64,000 nt of DNA from Maratus speciosus (Eukaryota > Arthropoda > Arachnida > Araneae > Salticidae). Each line of letters starts with the position of its first letter. Within the stretch, counting starts at the first letter, position 1. The stretch is taken from assembly GCA_963932465.1 (NCBI GenBank), contig OZ010800.1, positions 97,545,307 through 97,609,306 on the forward strand, given 5' to 3'. Below are positions 42,780-55,649 of this stretch, piece by piece. A program made the translations under genes and the position numbers. The notes beneath the pieces are model-generated. The model saw only the letters and a program-made list of their open reading frames with translations. It searched no databases and was not told the origin of the DNA.

Positions 42780-45700
42780 TTTCCTAAACATATTCCTGAG
42801 AATATAACGGGGAGTAGAGCAAGAAAGAATGCGAAGTCCTGAATTGTTAATTTCGTAACCAATTAGATAAAAGGAGCTTGACCATTTTGAAAGATTGAAT
42901 GATAGAAAATATGATAATCACTAAAAGGTAAAAATGGCTGTATACGATATTTAGAATGAATTTATAAAGGGCTAAGAGTTAGACCAGTCTAAGAAATAAA
43001 ATTTTTTGGAATGAAAATCTCGAGTGTTTACCATGTCGTATTTTGCAAATCTCTGTAGTTACATATTGAAAGCATAATATTAATTGGGACTCAAAGTTTT
43101 GAAATCATACTAGAACTTTATTAAGCATTTCAATGACAAGTTTCAATTTTTAGCGGAGGACACTTATTGATCTATTAATTTTGAGATCTCGCGTAGTTCC
43201 AGGTATAGCTAGATCCGAAATCGGAAGATTGCAATTCTATAATATCCGTGATCGTGCAGTCTTTTGAGGCGTGGTTACCAGAACATTTCACTTAGACAAG
43301 CTTAACTATGCAGGTATTATAATGAGTGATTAAATACCTAATAATTGTAATACTGCGTAACATCTTTGTATCTATAAGTTTCAAACTTAAAAAATAATGC
43401 TAGGAATTCACTATTTTCTAAAATTATAAAAATAGTATCTTTGGGCTATAAGTTGACTAGAAAAATCGCTAAGGTGTATTTTGTTTTGAAATCTTTAAGT
43501 GTGACCATTGGGTGTACTTTATGAACTAAAATATTTAATTCAGTTTAATATTCATTTATGGTGGTGTTTCTTGAGATACCTTTGATGTATATGAAGAACT
43601 ATTCTGGAACTATCAGATTCGAGTTGTTAATCTTGGGTTTTAAAGTTGGGGTCCATGAAGTCTTTTTGAGTAATCCTATATTCAGGGATAATTTTAGGAT
43701 TGAATTTTATGAGTATTCTTTTCACAACTTTAATTTTAGAGCGATGTTTCATTTTGGGAACAATTTGTTTTAAAAACTTAACCATTTTCATGGAGATGGA
43801 TTCTATTTTAACATTTGTTTTAGTACGAAGAATATTTTTCCGTTTCTAGGCATATACTAGTTATCAGCAGTAGTCTCCATATCATTCCTCTTGTTACCAG
43901 AGGGCTTGGCAGAATTCTAAGTAACACTAGATTATTTTTTCTAAATTTGAAATATAATTCTAAAAACCAGCGATTTTGTCTTATAATTTTCTATTTTACT
44001 GCGTTATTTTGAGCAAACTCAATCATTTTCCTCATTAATTTGTGTATTAGAAGATTTTTCCCGAGTTTCACTATTGTAAGATTTTCTTATGTTAGCGGTG
44101 TTATGGAATTTTGACACATTGTTAATATCGCCTATATAATAGCAAATTTCGAATATTTTCTTACTATCTGGATCTCAGAGAATGGAAGATAAAAACTTCC
44201 AATCAGACGTTAAGTGTTCCGACAGCTTGACTTTCTGACGAAGTTTTAACGCGACAAAGCTGCCAACACACATATTGCATCCTTCTCTAATTTATTCTTA
44301 TCAGATAAGTCCATTCCAGCCATCTTTGTACAGGATGGGGAGCTCAAAAAAAATCCTTTAAAAGAGCATCTCGCTGCTCCGTTGTTTTGCGCCTGCACAG
44401 GTCGGTAGATGCAGGGAGAATACTGCCGACTGACGCCTCGCTTAATTTCTGGGGTCAGACAAATGGTCGCACGAGCTTCGAACGATAATCTGGAATAACA
44501 ATGCCATCTAGTTACGATTTCAATTAATACAAGGAGCAAGCTCTTAGTTATGTATGTAAGCTATGTGATCATGTTATGTGTATGTAATAAAAATATAATT
44601 GCCATGACTTATAATTCAATCGTCAATATTTTATTGTTTTAACTCTTTATTCTACGAAATATAAACTTGTAATTAGTTGTTTTAAACGAAATCTTCCACT
44701 TTTATTTCTCCGTAAAATTATTTTCAGAATGCATTTTATTCGAGAGTTTTAGAATATCTCTTCCTCGGTAGTTTTCTCATTTACTGCTATTACAGTAATC
44801 TATTCATTCGGAATTCTATTAAAAACGTATTCGAGGAATATAGACAGTAAATACAGGGTGATTCTGATAATATCATTATTGGGATTTACAATTGATATTT
44901 TTAATTTAAAAGATACGATTATATTTTATATTGAGTTAACGACGATTATTTCTTTATCTACTGCATTATAATCTACTGCAATTTTTTTTTATGTATTTTT
45001 TTCAGTTACTACAATGAAAATTAAATAATAAACATGAAAAAATACTCACCCGTAAGAAATTTAATTCCTTAGAGGTAATTAATAAAAGTGATACTTTAAA
45101 GTACCGTCAGTACATTATGAATAAAATATCGTAAAAGAAAACCCACAAGGTATTTTAAACCACACCAGAATTGTGGTAAAATATTTTCTATTTAATAAGT
45201 ATGTGAAATAAAGCCTTTTTGTTATTTACAAGTAAATCTTTTAGCAAATTCCGGTGCCAATCATTTATTTCAACATTTTAGCATTGAAAATGCTTTGCCC
45301 CTAATAGGGTTAAAAAACTATTTTTTGTTTAGGATTCGATCTTGTCAGCAGTCCGTTAGTTATGTGGCGTCATTATTCCAGGGACAACATGTTTTCTCGC
45401 ATCTCCACATATGCAATATATGAATTAACATATGTCATTTCTAGCATAGCAAAAAAGAATCGGTGACACACCTTTTACGATTTCCTATAAGAAATTATAA
45501 TGAAACAGAAAAGAAATGCTGGGAAAATTATTACTACACTTCATTTTAGAAAATTAAATTTTAAAGCAGATGAAAAGGATGGGTAACTACACAGTCGAAA
45601 AGTAAACAAGTTGTTTTCTCCAACACCCAGTGTACTGACAGTACTTATAACTATCACGAACAATTTAACTGTTAAATCAAATACATACACCGTTCACATA

Positions 45701-45790
45701 ATAAAGCCAGAAAAATTGTATCCTAAGATCATAATGAACACACAAAAAAATCCAACACTTATCTTATATAGTTTACTGTGTTTGCAGCAA
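42780..45790. other. Stretch without assigned features
   Basis: Contains a more G+C-rich island at ~44270-44530 with a 97-codon minus-strand frame (44246-44539) of unknown nature. It also has a solitary ACAGGGTGATTCTGATAAT motif at ~44855 that resembles a TIR, but I found no partner. No gene is supported. Confidence 0.3.
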
Positions 45791-45791
45791 T

Positions 45792-47297
45792 AAAAAGTCC
45801 TTCCGGCCAGTGCCGGCAGGAAGAGGTAGCTTTCATATTCCTTATTTTAAAAAAGCCAACTTATATTATTCAAACACACGAAGCTCAATTTAGTGGAAAC
45901 CGAATATAGGAGATTCAATACTAATTTTTATCAATGCTAGATAATTATGAATGAGAATTTTGCGAAATTAGTCAGCTTTATCCAAGCTGCTTTTATTTAA
46001 AGTAACTTATACTTGGCTGTCAAATTCGGCGATTTTTAAAAGTGCCTGACATTTTAAGACAACATGGTGTATGAGGCTAACCAGTGAACTTGGTCGAGAC
46101 CTTAGTAATTGCTGTGCACATGCTTACTCACATCGGAATCAATGTTTGACCTTAATACAAAGATTCCGGAACAGTTTTTCTTTCGTCTATATCTAAAAAA
46201 AGGGTTGAGTTATAGCATTTTGAATTTCTATTGTGGCTGACATTTTAAAACGACCTGATTTTTGTCATTCGATAACAGACGTATTTATGAACCGATTTTG
46301 ATGTAACTTGGTCTGTACATAGTACATACCAATGTCTCGACCGAGTTCGTTGGCCAGCTTCATTCGCCATCTTGTTTCAAAAGGGTTGCCATTAAAAAAA
46401 ATAAATTTAAAATTTAAAATGAGGTATTAAAAAATTGGAAAATGAAAAAGATTTTTTTTATGTGTTTGGCCTTGATACAAAGATTTCGGAGCAGTTTTTG
46501 TTTCTGAAAATTTGTTCTTTTGTTTATATCTTAAAAAATAGTTGAATTATAGTACTTTGAATTTCTAGCATGGCTAACATTTTGAAACGATCTTGTATTT
46601 GTCACGCGATAACACACCTATTCGCCTATTTCGATGTAAGAAGGCATGTGGATAGTATACATCAATATCTCGACCAAGTTCGCTGGCCAGCTTCATCAGC
46701 CATCTTGTTTCAAAATGGCGGCCATTAAATTAAAAAAAATTATATTTAAAGTGAGGTGCAAAAAAATTAGAAATTGAAAAAGGTTTCTTTCTTAAGTATT
46801 TGACCTTAATATAAGGATTCAGGAGCATTTTTTGTTTGTCTTTATCTTAAAAAATGGCTCAGATATAGCAATTTCAATATCTAATGTGGGTGACATTTTG
46901 AAAAATCTGAATTTTTGCCTGCAACAGCACTCGTATATATCAATCGATTCCGATGTGAGTGAGCATGCGCACAGCATTTACTAAGGTCTCGACCAAGTTC
47001 ACTGGTTAACCTCATACACCATGTTGTCTTAAAATGGCAGGCAATTTAAGAAATCGCCAAATTTGGCAGCCAAATATAAGTTACTTTAAATAAAAGCAGC
47101 TTGGATAAAGCTGACTAATTTCGCAAAATTCTCATTCATACTGATTTAGTATTGATAAAAATTAGTATTGAATCTCCTATATTCGGTTTCCACTAAATTG
47201 AGCTTCGTGTGTTTGAATAATATATCTTGGCATTTTTTTAAAAATAAGGACTATGAAAGCTGCCTCTTCCTCCCGGCACTGGCCGGAAGCACTTTTT
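45792..47297. repeat. 1.5-kb inverted repeat with ~370-bp arms and internal direct repeats
   Basis: The left arm begins AAAAAGTCCTTCCGGCCAGT and the right arm ends GCCGGAAGCACTTTTT. The arms continue through GGTTTCCACTAAATTGAGCT and its counterpart to ~46160 and ~46925. Each outer end has its own small hairpin, CCGGCCAGTGCCGG. Between the arms, a ~300-bp unit carrying CGAC(C)GAGTTCG(C)TGGCCAGCTTCAT and CATCTTGTTTCAAAA is repeated directly. Small frames on both strands are side effects of this symmetry. Confidence 0.85.
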
Positions 47298-47550
47298 AAT
47301 ATATAGACGAAACAAAAACTGCTCCGGAATCTTTGTATAAAGGTAAAATACATAAGAAAAAAATATTTTTCCATTTTCAATTTTTTGGTACCACATTTCA
47401 AATTTTAAATTAAAAAAAATTTTAAATGCCCGCCATTTTGAAACAAATTGCGGATGAAGCTGGCCAACGAACTCTGTCGAGACATTGGTATGTACTATGT
47501 ACACACCGAATTACATCCAAATCGGTTCATAAATACGAGAGTTACAGTGT
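47298..47550 (-). repeat. Inverted unit of the GGCCAGCTTCATCC repeat
   Basis: Reverse complement of the internal unit of 45792-47297, with AAACTGCTCCGGAATCTTTG, GCCATTTTGAAACA, GAAGCTGGCCAACGAACTC and GACATTGGTATGTACTATGT. Related units lie at 54430-54670 and 61440-61960. Confidence 0.75.
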
Positions 47551-47554
47551 GACA

Positions 47555-47730
47555 TATGTCATATATATATATATATATATATGCCAATTTTGAACGGAGG
47601 GTGGTTTTGTGGTCTGGGGGTCATGATCGATGAAAATATACCAAAATTTTTTGAAATCGCTTTCCTCCGAACGGCTGCAATAGGTAGCTTTTAGTAATGA
47701 AAGCTACCTAAAAGACGAGCTTAACAATCT
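47555..47730 (+). repeat. (AT)n plus GGGGGTCATGATCG repeat
   Basis: Same arrangement as 3988-4170 and 54117-54330: an AT tract, then GGGGGTCATGATCGATGAAAA, then GGTAGCTTTTAGTAATGAAAGCTACC as a near-perfect hairpin. Confidence 0.7.
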
Positions 47731-47841
47731 CTACTAAATGTCTGCACAAAAGACATCGGCTGTTTCAAAGATAGCCTCCTTCCTCGCTAAAATAACAAAC
47801 TAGAAATACTGCTGCCATGTATCCGGATAAAGTGGAGTTAA

Positions 47842-49377
47842 GAGCCATTATTTTGAAAATCACACAAGTGTGATAGTTGTATTTTTTCTTTTGCTTGACT
47901 TTTTTTTATGTTGAAGTAGAACACATTTAATGAATAATGTGCAATTTTGAAACCCTGAAAAACATTTCCCTTCCCTGTAGAAAATGTCAAAGTTCAAGGT
48001 TGTGACCGTCATTTTTCATGAAAAGTGAAATGCGAGTATGTTTGCAGTGCTAAAGCTTAGGAAAGCAACGACATCCCAAAATTCTTTTGTGATGAAATAT
48101 TAGTACAACACTACCTTATTAGTAGACTGCATTCGTTTCCATGGGGCATTGTTATTTTACATTGTTATGTTGCCTCAAAATGCAATGAAAATGACGTTTT
48201 TGTCCGTTTTCCGCACGTATTTTCTTATTTAAGCAATAGTACCCCAAACTTTTTCTTATAGAACATCAAAGCGGGACTACTAGGACAAGATAAATAATAT
48301 AAAACTTTACCGGAATATTGCTGCTGTTAGCAGGAATAGTCTGTTAAATATTCAAAAATTTCAAAATAGGCAGCATTTCAATTAGTCTTTTTTGAAAACA
48401 GCATCACGATTCAATAAAACAAAATATATCAAGTAGTAGTTGGAAGCATGTACAAACACATGGAAAAGAAAAAAAGGGGGGCCTCGTCATATTTTTTTTT
48501 TTAAATAACAAAATTTACAGAAATTCCCAGTCAAAATATCCCGTTTAAATTTCCCCTTTTTCCATTTAGAACAAGGAAGGGGAAAGAAAAAGGGATATTC
48601 CATTTTATCATAGGGAAATAACACAGCTAACGGAAAGAGAAACGGTTTGATTCGTTTTCTGATAGGGAAAATGTATAATAAATGACAGTCTTTTTTGTGA
48701 CTTTTGACTTTTTTTTTAATAAAAATATGACGAGACCCCACTTTTTTTCTCTTTTCCATATGTTTGTACATACTTCAAACTACTACGTGATATATTTTGC
48801 TTTATTGAACCGTGATGCTGTTTTGAGAAAAGACTAATTAAAATGCTGCCTATTTTGAAATTTTTGAATATTTAACAGACTATTCCTGTTAACAGCAGCA
48901 ATATTCCGGTAAAGATTTATATTATTTAGCTTGTCCTAGTAGTACACTTTGATATTCTATAAGAAAAAGTTTGGGGTACTATTGCTTAAATAAGAAAATA
49001 CGTGCGGAAAACCGACAAAAACTTCATTTTCATTGCATTTTGAGACAACATAACAATGTAAAATATCAATGCCCCATGGAAACGAATACAGTCTACTAAG
49101 CATGTAGTGTTATACTAATATTTCATCACAAAAGAATTTTGGGATGTTGTTGCTTTCCTAAGCTTTAGCACTGCAAACATACTCGCATTTCACTTTTCAT
49201 GAAAAATGACGGTCACAACCTTGAACTTTGACATTTTCTATAGGGAAGGAACATTTTTTTCAGGGCTTCAAAGTTGCACATTATTCATTAAATGTGATCT
49301 ACTTCAACATAAAAAAAAAATCAAGCAAAACAAAAAATACAACTATCACACTTGTCTGATTTTCAAAATAATGGCTC
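47842..49377. mobile_element. 1.5-kb fold-back element flanked by TTAA
   Basis: Arms of ~665 bp: the left starts GAGCCATTATTTTGAAAATC and the right ends GATTTTCAAAATAATGGCTC. They pair to ~48506 and from ~48716, with a ~210-bp centre. TTAA lies at 47838-47841 and 49378-49381. Arm identity is high, so recent gene conversion or recent origin is likely. TTAA fits piggyBac-type targeting, but the terminus is GAG rather than CCC, so the superfamily is uncertain. The 94-codon minus-strand and 76-codon plus-strand frames are parts of the arms or centre. Confidence 0.85.
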
Positions 49378-49381
49378 TTAA

Positions 49382-49487
49382 AAGTATGTTTTTGCAAAGT
49401 ACCAATAAAATATTAGTAACATTCACTATGGAATGAAAGTTTAGAGTGAAAGGTACTTGTAAGTGCAGTCAGTAGATAAAGGGTTAA
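49382..49487 (+). mobile_element. Right-end fragment of a TTAA element
   Basis: GGTACTTGTAAGTGCAGTCA, then GTAGATAAAGGG before TTAA at 49484-49487. It resembles the right end of 60910-61427 (GTACTTATAAGTACCGTCAG...AAAGAG|TTAA). It lies directly right of the fold-back element, which may have inserted into it and separated it from its left end. Confidence 0.5.
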
Positions 49488-52119
49488 AATTCGATAAATT
49501 TTATGGCACTCCATCAGGGTCCAAAAAAGACATATTTCATATTTATATTATAATATAAAGATGAATTGTTACATACATAAAGGATATTTATCGCAGAAAA
49601 AATAAGTGATTACGAAGTTAATTATTTAACATCTATGATTGTTGAAAAAAGCATCGATAAAATTTCGCATTTCAGTTAATGCAGTTATTCCCTTTGGCCA
49701 GGAATATATTTATAGAAATATAAAAAAAGTAATTCCTTAAGCATTAATCTTATGAATTCCTTTATATATCGTTCATGCAGTGACTTACGCTTTAATACAG
49801 ATTCATGAAAATTAATTGTAAAGTTATACGCTTGAATAATTTTTGAGCTATTAATATATTGCTTGTAAGGCCTTAATCTATACGATGTACACGGTTTGTT
49901 AATATGCGCTTCATCAGTTGCAATATATGGATTTTCTATAAATTCATCGCATTCATTAAATGTAAAATCAGATCACCATATTTTGCCAGTTATTCAAGTA
50001 CTGTAGCTAATTATTTCACCTGTTAGGATGAAGAAATTTACGGATGGTTTAATATGATACATGCATGAGTGACCTGTTTAAGCTTTTCTATTATATAACT
50101 AATATTATACGTATTTTGTTGTGGAATAGGAAATTTGTTAATAAATAAGTAAAATTTTTGAATCAAGTATGCTATTTTATGTATATGTTTTCTTTTAAAT
50201 TAATTATCTCATTATTTTTCCTTTGAGAAATAAAACTTTAGGTAAATATTCGATTCATTTTTGAATGAATATTTAATGATTAAGAAATTTACCAAATTTT
50301 ATTTTTTATTTTTATTTAATGTTACTAACGTAGTTACTTATACTTTCCTTGTTTCACACACACACACACACAAAAAATCCCACAAATGTCATTTGTTATG
50401 CTTGTTGAACTTAAGTATGCTTAATATGAACCCGCATAAAGGAAATCCTCTGTATACTCAAGGAATGTTTATCTTTGTGTTTTGTTCTATGTTTAGGAAA
50501 AGTGATCTATTGTAAGGTAAGTTTAATAACATTTTTAGTTTAATATTAGCGTAGAATTTTTAATTTCGCCATGTCACTTTATAAAACATAATATTGAAAC
50601 GGTCATATATAATATGCAGATTATAATCACTTCAATAATTCGTATTTGTTCTGGATTTACAATTAAATAGTGGGTTTTCTTGATCAAAAATGTTTTTTCA
50701 TTCCTCTTCTTCAAGCGTTTCTGTTCTCGTTAATCTCATTATATAATTTTATTAACTCAAAGTTTTTTACAGTTCTCTTCCAGCTGATGTTTAATCTGCC
50801 CAGCTTCCGTTTACTGTCGGGCTCTAGTATATAAGGACTTTTACAAGTGGTATTACACGAAGCGTCCAAGTTTTCTATAATTTTGGGTGATTCAATACTA
50901 ACCTATTGCTTTAAAAGTGTTGCTCGAAAAGTACTTAACTTATTTCTTACTTTAACTTATTTATATTAAAAGTATTTAACTTATCGCCTCTCCCGTTCTT
51001 AATGTGAAATTTTGTACTTAGCAGCCTATCAAATATTTATAAAACAGATGACGAAAAGCCTTTTTCCGAACACCCAATGTAATGTTTGGAAAACAGACCA
51101 GTTGCAGTCAATTTTTGTAGCTTAAAGAGTTCTCGTGTAATAGCACTTTAATAGACGTTTTGGAAGACGTCCATCGAACATACTCATAAAATTTTAGTCT
51201 ATTATATCTGATTATTTGTATAACATACTTAGTTTTACCACACGATCACACAAATTCTGAAGATAATTGTCATGATAATTCTAAATTTTATATCCAGCCT
51301 TATAAAATTGTAAACATTCTAAAAAACATTTGTTAGAGTATTTTAGTAGAGTATTTTAGTAGAGTTCAGTATTTAACAACAGAACATCAGAAAAAACATA
51401 TTGGGTAAAGAGTTGTTAAAAATACTGTTTACCGAAAATAACGGACGAGGATGCAAAAACCTCATCGTTGAAGAACTGATCAGTGTGTTCACACAATCCA
51501 TCGGTAAAACATATTTTAAGTTTCTTCTTTGCCTATTAGATGCAGTTGGTGTTAGAAATGAACTGGTTTTGAAGTTGTTGAGTAATTTTCTGCTTCTTAT
51601 GGCACTCTGAATACCGAGAAGAGTTATAAGGAAAATGTTGCCAGATTCGAGAAAGATTTTGTTCAAAATATCTACCATTTTTTCTGTTCAACTGTCTTCG
51701 CCTCATTTTATAACAGACACTCATTTATTATATAAAGGGAAGATTGTTAGTAGAAAAAAGTAATAACTGGTTTAAATAAGCAATCCCCTCATTCTTGGGG
51801 CACTGCCCAAAGAATGCACTAAAATGATTACCTGAGAAATCCAACTACTTGCATTATAATCTTTCACTGTTGAATATTATTTGTGGTTAAATATAAAAAT
51901 GTTGTACAAAGTGATGAAATTAATGCTCCCAAATATCTCAGACATCAAGACACATCTCCAACTGCATCTGCGATGTAACATTTTTTCTGATTTAGGATGA
52001 ATTTTTTATTTAGACAAAACACTGATATTACATATTGACTTTGACATTTGCCTCGAAAGGTCCTCCTGAAAGACCCCTGTCCAAATGCTCAGGCTATTTC
52101 CAATAAAGTTATGAAATTT
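49488..52119. other. A+T-rich stretch, no assigned feature
   Basis: A short (CA)n run lies near 50357-50372. Overlapping frames on both strands at 51373-51724 (69 codons plus, 101 codons minus) are the most coding-like stretch here, but I recognise no domain and cannot choose a strand. Confidence 0.3.
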
Positions 52120-52430
52120 TTATTGGTTTTCACGATCTTGTAAGGACTGTGATTTGCGATTGTGAACTGGCGTACTTCTGTGTATGTTCCTGAGCATACT
52201 CAACCTACTTACGCAGTTTGAGCCGATGTTTGTGGGTTCGAGTCCAACGTTGTCTGAACGGGATGACTGTACAAAATTTCCAGGGTTTTTCTTGGACGAG
52301 ATTCGGGACACTTTTCCTCCAGACGTTCTCCATGTAGGCATCACTCCTAGAGCAATATAGTCAAAACTATTATATGCTTTTCTAAATACCTCCCTCCTCA
52401 TAATATGATATTTTCTTGACATTCTTATAC
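52120..52430 (+). repeat. Possible tRNA-derived SINE fragment
   Basis: GGGTTCGAGTCC at 52234-52245 matches the pol III B-box consensus GGTTCGANTCC, and GAGCATACTCAACC ~45 bp upstream could be a degraded A box. The following CAGGGTTTTTCTTGGACGAG region resembles the body of a short retroposon. There is no clear tail or target duplication, and no cloverleaf can be drawn, so it is not a functional tRNA. Confidence 0.35.
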
Positions 52431-52510
52431 ATTTTGTATAAGAACCGAGTCATCCTGTATAAATGATGATTGATAATAAATATTCAATAACTTTTAAACA
52501 CAAAAGTAGT

Positions 52511-52696
52511 ATTAAAAAGTAGTAAACCAACAATTAAAATGCACGAATAATGCGTGAAAAGCAGCAAACAGCTGTCTCGAATCTACAGCGAGATTCTTCT
52601 TCAGTGCAAGGTAGGGAAAACAGAACAGCGTGCTAGAAAATCAAGGCTGAGCACGCATTATTTGCGCATTTTAAACTTTGGTTTACTGCTTTTTAA
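52511..52696. mobile_element. 186-bp TIR MITE
   Basis: ATTAAAAAGTAGTAAACCAA at the left and TTGGTTTACTGCTTTTTAAT at the right, extending inward through TAAAATGC...ATAATGCGTG and CACGCATTAT...GCATTTTA. The TIRs total ~45 bp. The 94-codon frame that crosses the right TIR is therefore doubtful. Confidence 0.8.
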
Positions 52697-52839
52697 TATT
52701 CCTGCACAAAGGCTTTATTTGCTATTTTTAACAAAAGTAGTATTAAAATTTGTTTTATGCTCACTATATATAAATGATAAACTGACATTACATACTTTAT
52801 GTCCTTTTATATCTAAAAGTAGAAACAGGATACACTAAA

Positions 52840-53635
52840 GAGATTTTTATCGATAAATAGCGTTTCTAAAGAGATTTTCCGCTCTTAATAATGATAAATT
52901 GGTGGAATTAAATTTATCAAATAAACTGAATTGTTTTAAATGAGAACTCGAGATTTGCTACTTGAAATTAATTATTAATATGACTTAAGTGATCCTTGAT
53001 TTTTAAAAGTCTTGATTTGTATGTTATTAAAGAATTGAAATTGCGACTTATTATCTCAGTTGAACGAATTGTACCCCTTTTCAGTATTATTAAAACAAAC
53101 AATTTAGGGTTAACTATTATCATTTTAACAAAAGTTCTTAATTTTTTATTAAGTGACATTACGTATTTCAACGTGTTTCAATATCTTAAATGACGCACTC
53201 ATTCAGGCTTATCGAATCAATTTCCGATGCAGATTATTTTATCTTCACATCTTATTTCTTAAAAGAATAACAGAGAAATGCTTGGATTTAGGTAATTTAA
53301 CGCAACATTAATCAATCAGATAAGAGAAAGTGTTTGTTGTGATTCAACGTAATCTGAATTTTATAGCTCCTCGTGGAAAATTTCGGTAATTTTAAAAGTC
53401 ATAGAAGGATAGATAAATTAATCCTTTTGCTTTGAATAGAGTGAAAGAAATGTTTTCATTGAAAGCTGTAAGTGTATTTTGAGAATTATCATTTCCGAAC
53501 ACCTTTTGGTAAGAGACTGAGAAAATTAAAGTTGATATTAATGTAAGAGGTATTTTAACACTATATTAAGGAATAGTGACGTAATTTGATCAGTTTTCTT
53601 GTATATTATATAATAATATCACTTCTTTTTATTAA
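52840..53635. other. A+T-rich stretch, no assigned feature
   Basis: Small opposing frames at 52968-53193 have no recognisable content. I see no TIR or array. Confidence 0.35.
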
Positions 53636-53638
53636 TAT

Positions 53639-53678
<40 letters not shown>

Positions 53679-53697
53679 GTATATATTATATATATTA

Positions 53698-53729
<32 letters not shown>

Positions 53730-53730
53730 C
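53636..53730. repeat. (AT)n microsatellite
   Basis: Long alternating AT with TATG, TTAT interruptions. One of the longest microsatellites in the window. Long AT tracts like this can extrude cruciforms. Confidence 0.9.
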
Positions 53731-54113
53731 CATTAGTGATTACAGTACACTGAATCGTACACACAATCGTCGACATCCTTAAGATCAATAATGATAAAAT
53801 AAACTAATTTTGCAAATAATTTGAAAAGAAATTAACGTTTTAACTGTTAATATTTTTCAAATTGTTTTGCGAAAATAGTTTATTTTATCTTTATTGATCC
53901 TCAGAAAATTGCCGACTGCCTGTAAAAAAAACTTGTAGATCTATTTATTAAGAAGTCTTGTGGCATCTTACAATTGGAAAAAAATGAAGAAAAAGTCCAT
54001 TTTCAACATTTAATATATTAAAATGCGTATAATTTAAAAGCACAATTTTTAATGGGATGAAAGAAATAAGTATGTTCTTTCCTTTTATGTATTTAAAAAA
54101 TTGCAAGATACAG

Positions 54114-54116
<3 letters not shown>

Positions 54117-54148
<32 letters not shown>

Positions 54149-54420
54149 AATAAATATATTGATAAACATTCGGACGGTGAGTGCATTTGGTGTGTAGGGG
54201 GTCATGATCGGTGAAAATACGTCGAAATTGCTTTCTCCTGTTGGCTGAAATATGCAGCTTTTGTACTTTCTCTAATGAAGGCTACCTTAAAGTAAATAGC
54301 TACCTATTGCAGACATCCGGTGGAAAGCAATTCTGAAAAAGCTTTATATATTTTCACCGATCATAACCCTCAGACTCCAAAACCATCCTCATATCAAATG
54401 TGGATTTTTATTATAGAGAC
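54117..54420 (+). repeat. (AT)n plus GGGGGTCATGATCGGTGAAAAT repeat, inverted pair
   Basis: GGGGGTCATGATCGGTGAAA at ~54200 is mirrored by TTTCACCGATCATAACCCTC at ~54352, enclosing CTACCTTAAAGTAAATAGC. This copy shows the family as a ~180-bp inverted repeat, which the 4-kb and 47.6-kb copies retain only on one side. Confidence 0.7.
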
Positions 54421-54424
54421 GATT

Positions 54425-54680
54425 TTTGACATGCTGTAACTCTTGTATTTATAAATCGATTTGGTGTGACTCAGTATGTGTATAGTACATACCGATGTCT
54501 AGACCGAGTTCATTGGCCAGCTTTATCCTCCAAATTGTCTCCAAATGGTGGCCGTTTAAAAAAACTTAAATTTTAGAAAGTGATAAAAATAAAATTTGAA
54601 ATTGAAAAAGATATTTTTCTTACGTGTTTGACATTGATACAAGGATTCCGGAGCATTTTTTGTTCCGGCATTATTTTAAA
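54425..54680 (+). repeat. Unit of the GGCCAGCTTCATCC repeat
   Basis: ACTC(T)TGTATTTATAAATCGATT, AGTACATACCGATGTCTAGACC, CATTGGCCAGCTTTATCCTCC and GATTCCGGAGCATTTTTTGT match the units inside 45792-47297. Confidence 0.7.
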
Positions 54681-54939
54681 AAAGAAGGAAAAATCATGCC
54701 TCTAATATGAATTACTAACATTTTCTATCATTTACAGAATACTCTAGCCAAAATTCTCTGTTTAATAAGGTAAATAATATAACTATGTAAACATTTTAAG
54801 AAAACGCATAACAGCTTTAAAAACCTGATTCAAACAGTTACCGTCAACAGCCGGGAAAGTTACCAAATATTTCGTGCTGACGTATATAAAATCTATAGAT
54901 TTCTATATATACTATATACAATGCTTAAATTAAGTTTAA

Positions 54940-55150
54940 TAAAAAAACACATAAAAATATTTAAAATTGACCTTCAGCAATTTCTATCAATCAACTGAGA
55001 CATATTTGAATTTTTTTTGCACAACTCTGTATAGCCCCGTATTAAGCAAAATCATGAATAAAAAGTACTAAAATTGCAGTTCCAATATTTATCATTCATA
55101 AGCTGTCATGCTGTCTAGTTTTTGCGTGGCCCTGTATTATTTTATTTATA
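54940..55150. repeat. Copies of the HelN-2 array unit
   Basis: TTCAGCAATTTCTATCAATCA, GCACAACTCTGTATAGCCCC and TTTTTGCGTGGCCCTGTATT correspond to the array at 24300-25250. Another degraded unit lies near 58430-58470 (GAATTCTTCTGTGTGGTC). Confidence 0.6.
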
Positions 55151-55382
55151 TTATGAAACCATCATTTAGTATACTAAATGTTTCAGCTGAAAAATGCATT
55201 AATTGATTAAAAACTCTCTTTATTCAATTCACATTTGCACTCAGTAATGCTTACCATTTTTTAGGTTGATTTCGTAAGAAATACTGCCTATTGCAGCCGT
55301 TACCAGGGTGCGACTTTTGAAAAATTCCTTCATAACTTTTCATTATATGACCCCAGGAACCCGAAACTACCCCCACCTAAAA

Positions 55383-55385
<3 letters not shown>

Positions 55386-55440
<55 letters not shown>
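55386..55440. repeat. (AT)n microsatellite
   Basis: About 46 bases of alternating AT ending in TATGTATGTAC. It lies in a 94-codon plus-strand frame that is an artefact of the repeat. Confidence 0.9.
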
Positions 55441-55442
<2 letters not shown>

Positions 55443-55649
55443 CTAAATTTTGTCCGCACGATAAGTCGCAATTATGCAAGGATCGTCTTCAAACTCGCCA
55501 ACAACTTTGATATGGTTAATATCTCGGCGGGGATTGAAAATGGGCGAAATCGGCCCAAAGGGGATGGGAATGGGGACGGTTCAAAATTTTGAATACTGTT
55601 TTAACATGATTCTGATAAAACCAACTCTTACACAACAATGACAGGAAAA

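Noticed and set aside
44246..44539. 97-codon minus-strand frame in a G+C-richer island
   Set aside because: Composition is more protein-like than elsewhere, but I see no domain, no splice context and no second copy. It remains an unproven candidate exon, not a supported gene.
51373..51724. Overlapping frames on both strands, possible exon
   Set aside because: The plus frame has plausible hydrophobic periodicity, but the opposite strand is equally open and neither has a recognisable motif.
52234..52245. tRNA gene suggested by GGTTCGAGTCC
   Set aside because: No acceptor, D or anticodon stems can be drawn around it; at most it is a SINE-like B box.
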